Source: Variovorax beijingensis
Lineage (GTDB): Bacteria > Pseudomonadota > Gammaproteobacteria > Burkholderiales > Burkholderiaceae_C
Direction of reading: 5' to 3'
Length of the DNA stretch: 64,000 nt
NCBI RefSeq assembly: GCF_007828835.1
Contig: NZ_VIVL01000020.1
Span: 1-64,000, forward strand
Numbering within the stretch: position 1 is the first letter of the stretch; every line of letters begins with the position of its first letter. The translations under genes and the position numbers were made by a program. The notes below the pieces were generated by a model, which worked only from the letters and a program-made list of their open reading frames with translations, had not been told where the DNA came from and did no database searches. Positions 1 to 6,598 of the stretch are shown here, piece after piece.

Positions 1-77
1 AGCTTCAGGAGCTCCTCCAGCGTGCGCACGCCGGCCATGCCGTTGCCGACCATCACGAGCTTGAGTTTCTTCATCAT
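1..77 (-). CDS. nirB: Nitrite reductase large subunit NirB, N-terminal fragment
   Basis: Only the first 25 or so codons are present; the gene runs off the left edge. The reverse strand reads MMKKLKLVMVGNGMAGVRTL, which is the N-terminal FAD-binding Rossmann motif (GxGxxG-type, here GNGMAG) of assimilatory NAD(P)H nitrite reductase large subunits. NirB reduces nitrite to ammonium in the cytoplasm using FAD, an Fe-S cluster and siroheme. Two adjacent ATG codons (77 and 74) could start it. It sits 60 bp from the divergent phosphatase-kinase gene, so its promoter must lie in that short gap or inside the neighbour. The family call rests on a short fragment plus the nitrate-gene context. Confidence 0.75.
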   Translation of the reverse strand, partial: MMKKLKLVMVGNGMAGVRTLEELLK

Positions 78-137
78 GGGTGGGCCTTTCGGGGATTAAG
101 CAATCGGAAGCGCACGGCGCGCGTAGAGAATCGCGCC

Positions 138-1838
138 ATGAGCTTTGAAGTGGACATCGGCTACAGCAGCCAGCGCGGACCGCGCGACGTGAACGAAGAC
201 TTCGCGGGCGCCGTGAACGCACCGCCGGGCGAGGAGTCGCGCGGGCTCATCGCGGCCATTGCCGATGGCGTGTCCACCGGCGGGCGCGGCCTCGAGGCGG
301 CGCAGACCACCGTCATGGGCCTGCTGGCCGACTACTTCGCGACGCCCGACACCTGGGAGCCGACTGCCGCGCTCGACCGCCTGGTCGCGGCGCAGAACGC
401 CTGGCTCGCCGACCACAACCGCCGGCGGCAGGGCGGCGCCACCGCGCTCACCACGCTGACGGCGCTGGTGCTGCACGGCCAGAGCTACACGCTCGCGCAC
501 GTGGGCGACACGCGCGCCTGGCGCGTGCGCGCCGGCGGCGAGCCGGCCATGCCGCTGACCCAGGACCATGCCTTCGAACACCCCGACATGCGCAGCCGCC
601 TGACGCGCGCCATCGGCCTCGACGACCAGGTGCGTGTCGACTACGCGCAGGGCGACGTGCGCGTGGGCGACTGCTTCGTGCTCAGCACCGACGGCGTGCA
701 CGGCGTGCTCAAGCCGCAGCGCCTGGCCGCGCTGGCCCTGCAGGGCGGTGCCGAGGAGGCGAGCGAGGCGCTGGTGCGCGAGGCGCTCGATGCCGGCACG
801 CGCGACAACGCGACCGCGCTGGTCATCCGCGTCGTCGGCCTCGATGTGCGGCAGCTCGACGACGAGCTCGGCGATGGCCGCCGCCTGGCGCCGCCGCCTT
901 TCTTGAAGGTGGGCGACGTGCTCGACGGCTACGTTGTCACCGGGCTGGTGGCCGACACCGGCGTGCACCTGCTCTACCAGGCGCGCAATGCGGCCACGCG
1001 CGAACTGGTGGCACTCAAGACGCTGCATCCCTCGCGCGCCAGCGACCCGCAGGAGCGCGCGATGCTCGCGCACGAGGCCTGGCTGGGCCAGCGCGTGGGC
1101 AACAGCGGATTCGTGCGCGTGCACGAGCGCGCCGAGAACGCCAGTGCGCTTTACATCGTGTTCGACTGGCACGGCGGGCGCACGCTGGAGCAGATGCGCA
1201 AGTCCGGCGCGCGCGGCGCGGTGGCCGAGGTGGTTTCTGCGGCCATCGAGCTCACCAAGGCCCTGGGCCGGCTGCATCGCCATGGCGTGGTGCATCGCGA
1301 CATCAAGCCCGGCAACCTGCACCTGGGCGACGACGGCCGCTGGCGCATCCTCGACCTGGGCGTCGCGCTGTCGGGCCGCGAAGGCGCGGCCCAGCGGGAG
1401 CTGCATGCCGGCACGCCCAGCTACATCAACCCCGAACAGTGGGAGGGCGCCGAAGCCGACACCGCGAGCGACCTGTTCGCGCTCGGCGTCACGCTGTACC
1501 AGTGGCTCGGCGGCCACCTGCCCTATGGCGAGATCGAGCCCTACCAGGTGGCGCGCTACCGGCGCGATCCGGCTGCACTCTCGCGCCTGCGGCCCGACGT
1601 GCCCGTGTGGCTCGACCACCTGGTGCGCAAGGCCGTCGCGCGCGATCCGCGCGAGCGCTTCGAAACCGCCGAGGAAATGCTGCTCGCCCTGGAGCGCGGC
1701 GCTTCCCGCCCCGTGAGCGCGCCCGCCGCCACGCCGCTGATCCGCCGCGATCCGGCTGCGCTCTACAAGATCGCGCTGGCCGTGTCGCTGCTGTTCAACG
1801 CACTGCTCGTGGTGTGGCTGCTGTTTCTGCCACGTTGA
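138..1838 (+). CDS. Bifunctional PP2C-type phosphatase / Ser-Thr protein kinase
   Basis: This is a 566-residue fusion. Residues ~1-235 form a PP2C phosphatase: the acidic metal-binding motifs ADGVSTGG, HVGDTRAWR, STDGVHG and RDNATALV are all visible. Residues ~257-525 are a Hanks-type kinase with the ATP lysine in VALKTLHP, catalytic loop HRDIKPGN, DLG in place of DFG, and GTPSYINPEQW in the activation segment. A single C-terminal membrane helix (~543-563) ends in LLFLPR, so the catalytic parts should face the cytoplasm. Proteins of this architecture are found beside nitrate transporter and nitrite reductase genes in several proteobacteria, suggesting a role in controlling nitrate assimilation, but the substrate is unknown. 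It lies on the opposite strand to its nitrate neighbours nirB and nasA. Confidence 0.88.
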   Translation: MSFEVDIGYSSQRGPRDVNEDFAGAVNAPPGEESRGLIAAIADGVSTGGRGLEAAQTTVMGLLADYFATPDTWEPTAALDRLVAAQNAWLADHNRRRQGGATALTTLTALVLHGQSYTLAHVGDTRAWRVRAGGEPAMPLTQDHAFEHPDMRSRLTRAIGLDDQVRVDYAQGDVRVGDCFVLSTDGVHGVLKPQRLAALALQGGAEEASEALVREALDAGTRDNATALVIRVVGLDVRQLDDELGDGRRLAPPPFLKVGDVLDGYVVTGLVADTGVHLLYQARNAATRELVALKTLHPSRASDPQERAMLAHEAWLGQRVGNSGFVRVHERAENASALYIVFDWHGGRTLEQMRKSGARGAVAEVVSAAIELTKALGRLHRHGVVHRDIKPGNLHLGDDGRWRILDLGVALSGREGAAQRELHAGTPSYINPEQWEGAEADTASDLFALGVTLYQWLGGHLPYGEIEPYQVARYRRDPAALSRLRPDVPVWLDHLVRKAVARDPRERFETAEEMLLALERGASRPVSAPAATPLIRRDPAALYKIALAVSLLFNALLVVWLLFLPR

Positions 1839-1877
1839 GAGATGGGATGGCGCGCGCTTCATCGGATGCCTTTTTGT

Positions 1878-3149
1878 CTACGGCCGCGCTCCGCGCTTAA
1901 CTTCGCCGGAGGCGAAGTTAGCCTGCGACGAAAAGGCGGTCGTGCGGGCACGGCCGCCTTTTTCGGCCCAGGTGCGGGTCCAGCGGATCTGCATCACGCG
2001 CATGACGCCCAGCATCACCAGCGACAGCGCGCCGAAGAACACGAAGCCCCAGACGTAGCTGCCCAGGTACTGCTTCGACAGGCCCATGGCGTTGGGCACC
2101 AAGCCGCCGCCCAGCGCGCCGATCTCCCCGATCATCGAGCCGGCCACCGCGGTGCTCGTGGGCCAGCGCAGCGGCACCAGCTGGAACAGCGCGCCGTTGC
2201 CCGCACCCAGCGCGGCGAAGCACACGATCAGCAGCAGCGTGGTGAGCGCGAGCGATGCCGACGAGATGCCCACCAGCACGAGCCCGAGCGCCACCACCAG
2301 CAGCACCACGGTCAACGTGTTGACGCCGCCCCAGCGGTCGGAGATCCAGCCGCCGACGATGCGCACCGCGGCGCCCATGAAGGCGGCCAGCATCGTGAGC
2401 TGGCCGGCCTGCACCTTGCTCACGCCGAACTGGTCGTAGTAGTAGGAGGGCAGGAAGGTGGTGAGCCCGATGAAGCCGCCGAAGGTCACGCCATAGATCA
2501 GGCTGAACACCCAGCCGTCCTTCTCGAACAGGCAGGCGATGTGTTCGCGGAAGCTGGCGTGGCTGTCGACGTCGGGTGGTTCCTTGGCAAAGACGATCAT
2601 CACGATCATCGGCACGAGGATGGCGCCGGCCGCCACGCCGTACACCGCCTGCCAGCCGAGCCACTGCGCGAGCGGCGGCGCCACCAGCACCGACACCGCC
2701 GTGCCCACGTTGCCGGCGCCCACCAGGCCCATTGCCAGGCCCTTGTGCTGCGGCGGGAACCAGCCCGAGCCCAGCGACAGCGCCACGCCGAAGCTTGCGC
2801 CCGCAATGCCCAGCAGCACGCCCATGGCGAGCAGGTCGTTGAAGCTCTTCACGAAGAAGAAGCCGAACAGCATCGCCACCGCGATCAGGCCCATCTCGAC
2901 CAGCGTCGCGTTCTTGCGGCCGATGTACTGCGACAGGATGCCGAGCGGAAAGCGCATCAGCGCGCCCGCGATGATCGGCACCGACAGCATCAGCCCCTTT
3001 TGTGCGGGCGAGAGGTCGAAGCTCTCGCCGATGAAGGGCGCCATCGCGCCGTTGAGCACCCAGATGCAGCACGAAAACGAGAAGTACAGGAAGGACGCAA
3101 ACAGCGTCGGCCCGTGGCCGGAATGCAGAAAGGTCTTGAAGCTGGACAT
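1878..3149 (-). CDS. nasA: NasA/NarK-type nitrate/nitrite transporter (MFS)
   Basis: This is a 12-helix major facilitator of the nitrate-nitrite porter family. Both family signatures are present: GLVGAGNVGTAVS in helix 5 and AALGAGNGALFQLVPLRWP in helix 11. Arginines in MRFPLG and VRIVGGWISDRWG match the substrate-binding positions. It should import nitrate for assimilation by the NirB pathway next door. The ATG at 3149 is preferred over an in-frame TTG at 3158. The last ~30 codons run through a terminator-like hairpin and a second palindrome, so the C-terminal tail (EKGGRARTTAF onward) looks like read-through coding. A sigma-54 promoter and an ANTAR-type RNA hairpin lie in its 5' leader. Confidence 0.9.
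   Translation of the reverse strand: MSSFKTFLHSGHGPTLFASFLYFSFSCCIWVLNGAMAPFIGESFDLSPAQKGLMLSVPIIAGALMRFPLGILSQYIGRKNATLVEMGLIAVAMLFGFFFVKSFNDLLAMGVLLGIAGASFGVALSLGSGWFPPQHKGLAMGLVGAGNVGTAVSVLVAPPLAQWLGWQAVYGVAAGAILVPMIVMIVFAKEPPDVDSHASFREHIACLFEKDGWVFSLIYGVTFGGFIGLTTFLPSYYYDQFGVSKVQAGQLTMLAAFMGAAVRIVGGWISDRWGGVNTLTVVLLVVALGLVLVGISSASLALTTLLLIVCFAALGAGNGALFQLVPLRWPTSTAVAGSMIGEIGALGGGLVPNAMGLSKQYLGSYVWGFVFFGALSLVMLGVMRVMQIRWTRTWAEKGGRARTTAFSSQANFASGEVKRGARP
1898..1920. repeat. Perfect 10-bp-arm palindrome in the tail of nasA
   Basis: Arms TAACTTCGCC and GGCGAAGTTA flank the loop GGA. It lies inside the last codons of the nasA reading frame and next to the terminator-like hairpin at 1931-1963. 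It could act as a second half of a bidirectional terminator between the convergent kinase and nasA genes, although no T-run follows it. Confidence 0.6.
1931..1963. terminator. Bidirectional intrinsic terminator between the kinase and nasA
   Basis: AAAAGGCGG and CCGCCTTTTT arms, extended by CGTG/CACG across one T-G position, enclose a short loop. An A-run on one side and a T-run on the other make it usable from both strands, as expected for the convergent kinase and nasA genes. It lies within the nasA reading frame rather than after its stop codon. Confidence 0.65.
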
Positions 3150-3307
3150 GGCGTTCAATCGTGCGAAATGCCGCGGCGCGGCCTTGCAGGAGCCGTGTCG
3201 GCGGACGGGGTTGGGGCGGGATGCCGGCGGCGGACGCTGCCGGCGTGGGGGTGCTTCCCGGCACGTGCAGTGCCGGGATGGATGCAGGAGCCTGCAGCCT
3301 CACCAAA

Positions 3308-3327
3308 GCGGTGCTTCGTTACACCGC
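3308..3327 (-). promoter_or_regulatory. ANTAR-type hexaloop RNA hairpin in the nasA leader
   Basis: Read on the minus strand, GCGGTGT and GCACCGC form a 7-bp stem (last pair U-G) around the loop AACGAA. A at loop position 1 and G at position 4 is the hexaloop signature bound by ANTAR antiterminators. It begins almost exactly at the start site predicted from the sigma-54 promoter just upstream. The sequence CACCGCTTTGGTG immediately following could form a competing stem using the 3' arm. A further hairpin at 3257-3277 (CCCGGCAC / GTGCCGGG) has no U-tract. Confidence 0.6.
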
Positions 3328-3338
3328 ACCCCGTTCGA

Positions 3339-3354
3339 TGCAAGAGGCGTGCCC
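3339..3354 (-). promoter_or_regulatory. Sigma-54 (-24/-12) promoter of nasA
   Basis: The minus strand reads GGGCACG-CCTC-TTGCA, matching the RpoN consensus TGGCACG-N4-TTGCA except for the first T. The invariant GG and GC pairs have the correct 10-nt separation. The predicted start is near 3329, giving a leader of about 180 nt before nasA. Sigma-54 dependence fits NtrC-controlled nitrogen assimilation; no clear NtrC dyad was found upstream. Confidence 0.65.
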
Positions 3355-3406
3355 GCGAAAACGCGCGGGCCTGGCCTATGCTTGCGCTGCTCTCCGACAC
3401 CTCGCC

Positions 3407-4708
3407 ATGATTTCCCTTCTCGCCGTTCTGCCCAATGAATTCGCCGGCTCCGCGCCCTTGCCGGAGCTGCCGGAGCCGCTGCGGCTGGCGCTGGAGGGGA
3501 CGAATGCCACCATGCTCGGAGTGGCCACCTGCCACACGCTGGTGCAGCAGGTGGGTGCGCTTGCACCGCAACAGGCATGGGTCCATCTGCCCGAGCCGGC
3601 GGATCAGCTGCCGGCGCTGGTCGAAGCACTGCAGGCCTGGGGCGGCGCGCCGCCTTGCGCGCTGAGCCTGGCCAGCGCGCCGCTGAGCAGAGAACAGCAC
3701 GAGGCGCTGGCTGCGCTCGGCGTGCATGCCTGGGCGCCCATCGATGCGCTGGACGCCGTGTCGCTTGCTGCACTGCTCGCCCGCGCGCAGGCCCGCTGGC
3801 AGCGCGAGGCCGCGCTGCGCACCGAGCTCGACGCGCTGCGCACGCGCATGGACGAGCGCAAGTGGGTCGACCGCGCCAAGGGCCTGCTGATGTCGGCGCG
3901 CGGCATCGGCGAAGACGAAGCCTTCGGCCTGCTGCGCGGTGCCGCAATGCATGCCAACCTGCGGCTGGGCGAGGTGTCTCGCTCGGTCATCGAGGCCGCG
4001 CAGTGGGCCGATGCGATCAACCGCGCCGGCCAGCTGCGCATGCTCTCGCAGCGGCTGGTGCGCGTGGCGGCGCAGCTGCTGTCGGGCATCGACGTGCAGC
4101 GCGCGCGGGTTCTGCGCACGCAGTCGACCGAGCGGGTGCAGCAGAACCTCGATCATCTGGGCACCCTCGAGCTGGGCGCGGCCGGCGTGCTCGCGCTGGG
4201 CGAAGTGCAGGCCGCCTGGAGCGCGCTCGCCGCGTCGCTGGCCGCGCGTCCCGCGCAGCAGGGGCTGGCCGAGATCGACGCGCGTGGCGAGGCCTTGCTG
4301 TCGGCGGCCGAGGCCATGACGGAGGCGCTGGAAGCATCCGGCGCGCGGCGTGCGCTGCGCATCGTCAACATCTGCGGGCGCCAGCGCATGCGCGCGCAGC
4401 GCCTCGCGAAGGACGCATTGCTCGCGTCGATCATCGGGGCAGAGGCTTCGCGCGGCCGGCTGCTGCCGACCATGAACGAGTTCGAGGCCGCGCTGCTGGA
4501 GCTGGAGCGCGCGCCCCTCAGTTCACCCGAGATCCGCGCCGCGCTGGCGGCCGCGCGCGACGAATGGCTGCGCCTGGTAGGCGGCGTGCAGGCGCTCGAA
4601 AGCCCCGAAGGCCGCGCAACGCTGGTGCGTTCGAGCGAGGCGCTCGTCGACACCTTCGAGCGCCTCACGGGTTGGTACGAGCACAGCCTGCAGGTCATCA
4701 TGTCCTGA
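3407..4708 (+). CDS. ANTAR-domain regulator fused to PilJ-like nitrate/nitrite-sensor domains
   Basis: A 433-residue protein. Residues ~1-130 resemble a receiver-like fold without an obvious phosphoryl aspartate. Residues ~138-197 are an ANTAR RNA-binding domain (DERKWVDRAKGLLMSARGI, then EAFGLLRGAAMHANLRL). Residues ~204-433 contain two helical PilJ/NarX-type segments, INRAGQLRMLSQRLVR and ICGRQRMRAQRLAKDAL; in sensor kinases this type of repeat holds the nitrate-binding P-box. It is divergent from nasA, whose leader carries an ANTAR-type hairpin, so it probably couples nitrate or nitrite sensing to nasA transcription elongation. The ATG at 3407 is chosen because the upstream extension is promoter DNA. 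It is an ANTAR protein distinct from NasR at 8187-9467. Confidence 0.82.
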   Translation: MISLLAVLPNEFAGSAPLPELPEPLRLALEGTNATMLGVATCHTLVQQVGALAPQQAWVHLPEPADQLPALVEALQAWGGAPPCALSLASAPLSREQHEALAALGVHAWAPIDALDAVSLAALLARAQARWQREAALRTELDALRTRMDERKWVDRAKGLLMSARGIGEDEAFGLLRGAAMHANLRLGEVSRSVIEAAQWADAINRAGQLRMLSQRLVRVAAQLLSGIDVQRARVLRTQSTERVQQNLDHLGTLELGAAGVLALGEVQAAWSALAASLAARPAQQGLAEIDARGEALLSAAEAMTEALEASGARRALRIVNICGRQRMRAQRLAKDALLASIIGAEASRGRLLPTMNEFEAALLELERAPLSSPEIRAALAAARDEWLRLVGGVQALESPEGRATLVRSSEALVDTFERLTGWYEHSLQVIMS

Positions 4709-4731
4709 GCCTGGCTCACTCCCAGTCTGCG

Positions 4732-4817
4732 CGCACTTCGTGTCGCTTCGCCAACCCCCTCACCGGGGGCAACACCAGCGGCCCGGCGAAGCCGGTTCCG
4801 CGGTGTTCCACGAAGGG
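4732..4817 (+). repeat. Dispersed intergenic repeat, copy A
   Basis: Located between the convergent ANTAR-PilJ and nrtD genes. It starts CGCACTTCGTGTCGCTTCG, continues through a CCCCCTCACCGGGGG hairpin and a GGCCCGGCGAAGCCGG stretch, and ends TTCCACGAAGG. Nearly the same sequence occurs at 42841-42929 in the same orientation, and a diverged copy lies inverted at 14486-14565. Confidence 0.75.
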
Positions 4818-4849
4818 CTGGCATCGCGTCATGCGCCTTGCGCGCCGGG

Positions 4850-5659
4850 TCAGGCTGCGACTTTTTCTACGTGCGCCTGGCGCGTGTAGAGGAAATCGAT
4901 CACCGCCTTGCGGGCGTGCACATAGGCCGGGTCCTCGGCCAGCTCGACGCGGTTGCGCGGCCGGGCGATGTCGACCTTCAGCACCTCGCCGATGGTGGCG
5001 GCCGGGCCGTTGGTGAGCATCACGATGCGGTCGGAGAGCAGCACCGCCTCGTCGACGTCGTGCGTGACCATGACGACGGTGCTCTGCGTCTTCTGGACGA
5101 TGGCGAGCAGTTCGTCCTGCAGCTTGGCGCGCGTGAGCGCGTCGAGGGCGCCGAAGGGCTCGTCCATCAGCAGCACCTTGGGTTCCATCGACAGCGCGCG
5201 CGCAATGCCCACGCGCTGCTTCATGCCGCCGGAGATTTCGCCGGGGCGCTTCTGCGCGGCGGCCGAGAGGCCGACCATCGCGAGCGCCGCATCGGTGCGC
5301 GCGCGCAGCTGCGCCTTGCCTTCGGTGGCGGCAAAGACGCGCTCGACCGCGAGGTACACGTTCTCGAAGCAGGTGAGCCAGGGCAGCAGCGAGTGGTTCT
5401 GGAACACCACCGCGCGTTCCGGGCCTGGGCCCTTGATTTCCCTGTTCGCGCACAGCAGCACGCCCTGCGTTGGCGTGGTCAGGCCGGCGATGAGGTTCAG
5501 CAGCGTCGACTTGCCGCAGCCCGAATGGCCGATCAGCGTGACGAACTCGCCCTTGGCCACGTTCAGGTTGACGCCCTGCAGCGCAAGGAAGCTGCCCTTG
5601 GCGGTCTTGAAGCGCTGCTCGACGTTGTGGATCTCGATGTACTTCGAATCATCATTCAT
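4850..5659 (-). CDS. nrtD: Nitrate ABC transporter ATP-binding protein
   Basis: A 269-residue single-domain ATPase of the nitrate/sulfonate/taurine importer family. Walker A GHSGCGKST, signature ISGGMKQRVGIARAL, Walker B VLLMDEPFGALD and switch histidine VTHDVDEAVLLSDR are all intact. It energises uptake through NrtB. Length and single-domain form match NrtD/NasD rather than the two-part NrtC. Its ATG overlaps the stop of nrtB (ATGA, 5656-5659), implying translational coupling; it is the last gene of nrtA-nrtB-nrtD. Confidence 0.9.
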   Translation of the reverse strand: MNDDSKYIEIHNVEQRFKTAKGSFLALQGVNLNVAKGEFVTLIGHSGCGKSTLLNLIAGLTTPTQGVLLCANREIKGPGPERAVVFQNHSLLPWLTCFENVYLAVERVFAATEGKAQLRARTDAALAMVGLSAAAQKRPGEISGGMKQRVGIARALSMEPKVLLMDEPFGALDALTRAKLQDELLAIVQKTQSTVVMVTHDVDEAVLLSDRIVMLTNGPAATIGEVLKVDIARPRNRVELAEDPAYVHARKAVIDFLYTRQAHVEKVAA

Positions 5660-6585
5660 GACTTCACCTCTTCGAACGTGAATGCGGTTGCAAGCTTGAT
5701 GAGCGCGAACTCCAGCACCAGGCCGACGATGCCGATCACGAAGATCGCGATGATGATGTTGGCGACGTTGAGGTTGTTCCACTCGTCCCACACCCAGAAG
5801 CCGATGCCCACGCCGCCGGTCAGCATTTCGGCCGCGACGATCACCAGCCATGCGGTGCCCACGGCCAGGCGCACGCCGGTCAGCATGTAGGGCAGCACGG
5901 CCGGGAACAGAATTTTTGTGAAGATCTTCCACTCCGACAGGTTCAGCACCTTCGCCACGTTCATGTAGTCGCTCGGCACGCGCTGCACGCCCACCGCGGT
6001 GTTGATCACCATCGGCCAGATCGAGCAGATGAAGATGGTCCAGATGGCCGCCGGGTTGGCACCCTTGAACACCAGCAGGCCGATCGGCAGCCAGGCGAGC
6101 GGCGAGACCGGGCGCAGCAGGCTGATGAGCGGATTGAACATGCGCGAAAGGAACTCGAAGCGCCCGATCGCAAAGCCCGCCGGAATGCCGACCGCCGCGG
6201 CCAGCCCGAAGCCCAGCGCCACGCGCTGCAGCGACGAGAGTACGTTCCAGCCCACGCCCTGGTCGTTCGGCCCCTTGCTGTAGAACGGATCGCTGAACAC
6301 CGTGAGCGCCTGCTGCCAGGTGGCCAGCGGCGATGGAAAGCCGGTGGTGCTCTTCATGGCCACCAGCTCCCAGATCAGCACCAGCAGGCCGAAGCCCGCG
6401 AGCGGCGGCAGCACGCGCATCCAGAAGGCGCGCAGGTCGATGGGGGTGCGCGGCTTGGGCTCCCCGGCGGCAGCGGCGGGTTGCGAGGGCGCCTCGGCGC
6501 GGGGCACACCCTCGCTCCGACCCTCTCCCGCACGCGGGAGAGGAAGGGATGCGTCCATCGGCGAATGAAATACAGCGCTGACCAT
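5656..6585 (-). CDS. nrtB: Nitrate ABC transporter permease
   Basis: A permease of the NrtB/SsuC type with about six membrane helices after a ~55-residue cytoplasmic tail. The conserved coupling-helix region is LISLLRPVSPLAWLPIGLLVFKG followed by helices from IWTIFICSIWPM. The ATG at 6585 is chosen because GAGGAG lies at ribosome-binding distance; an in-frame ATG at 6606 would place that sequence inside the gene. The tail SPMDASLPLPRAGEGRSEG is encoded by a perfect short palindrome (6522-6543), so this segment looks like an intergenic repeat absorbed into the reading frame. Confidence 0.9.
   Translation of the reverse strand: MVSAVFHSPMDASLPLPRAGEGRSEGVPRAEAPSQPAAAAGEPKPRTPIDLRAFWMRVLPPLAGFGLLVLIWELVAMKSTTGFPSPLATWQQALTVFSDPFYSKGPNDQGVGWNVLSSLQRVALGFGLAAAVGIPAGFAIGRFEFLSRMFNPLISLLRPVSPLAWLPIGLLVFKGANPAAIWTIFICSIWPMVINTAVGVQRVPSDYMNVAKVLNLSEWKIFTKILFPAVLPYMLTGVRLAVGTAWLVIVAAEMLTGGVGIGFWVWDEWNNLNVANIIIAIFVIGIVGLVLEFALIKLATAFTFEEVKS
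6522..6543. repeat. Short palindromic repeat inside the nrtB coding sequence
   Basis: Arms CCTCTCCCGC and GCGGGAGAGG are perfect over 10 bp around the dinucleotide AC. It encodes LPLPRAGEGR in the N-terminal tail of NrtB. This wording is typical of translated REP-like elements that sit between genes in many proteobacteria. Confidence 0.65.
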
Positions 6586-6598
6586 GATGTGTTTCTCC

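Noticed and set aside
3257..3277. CCCGGCAC/GTGCCGGG hairpin as an intrinsic terminator for the nasA leader
   Set aside because: The stem is strong, but no T-run follows on the minus strand, so it is not called a terminator.
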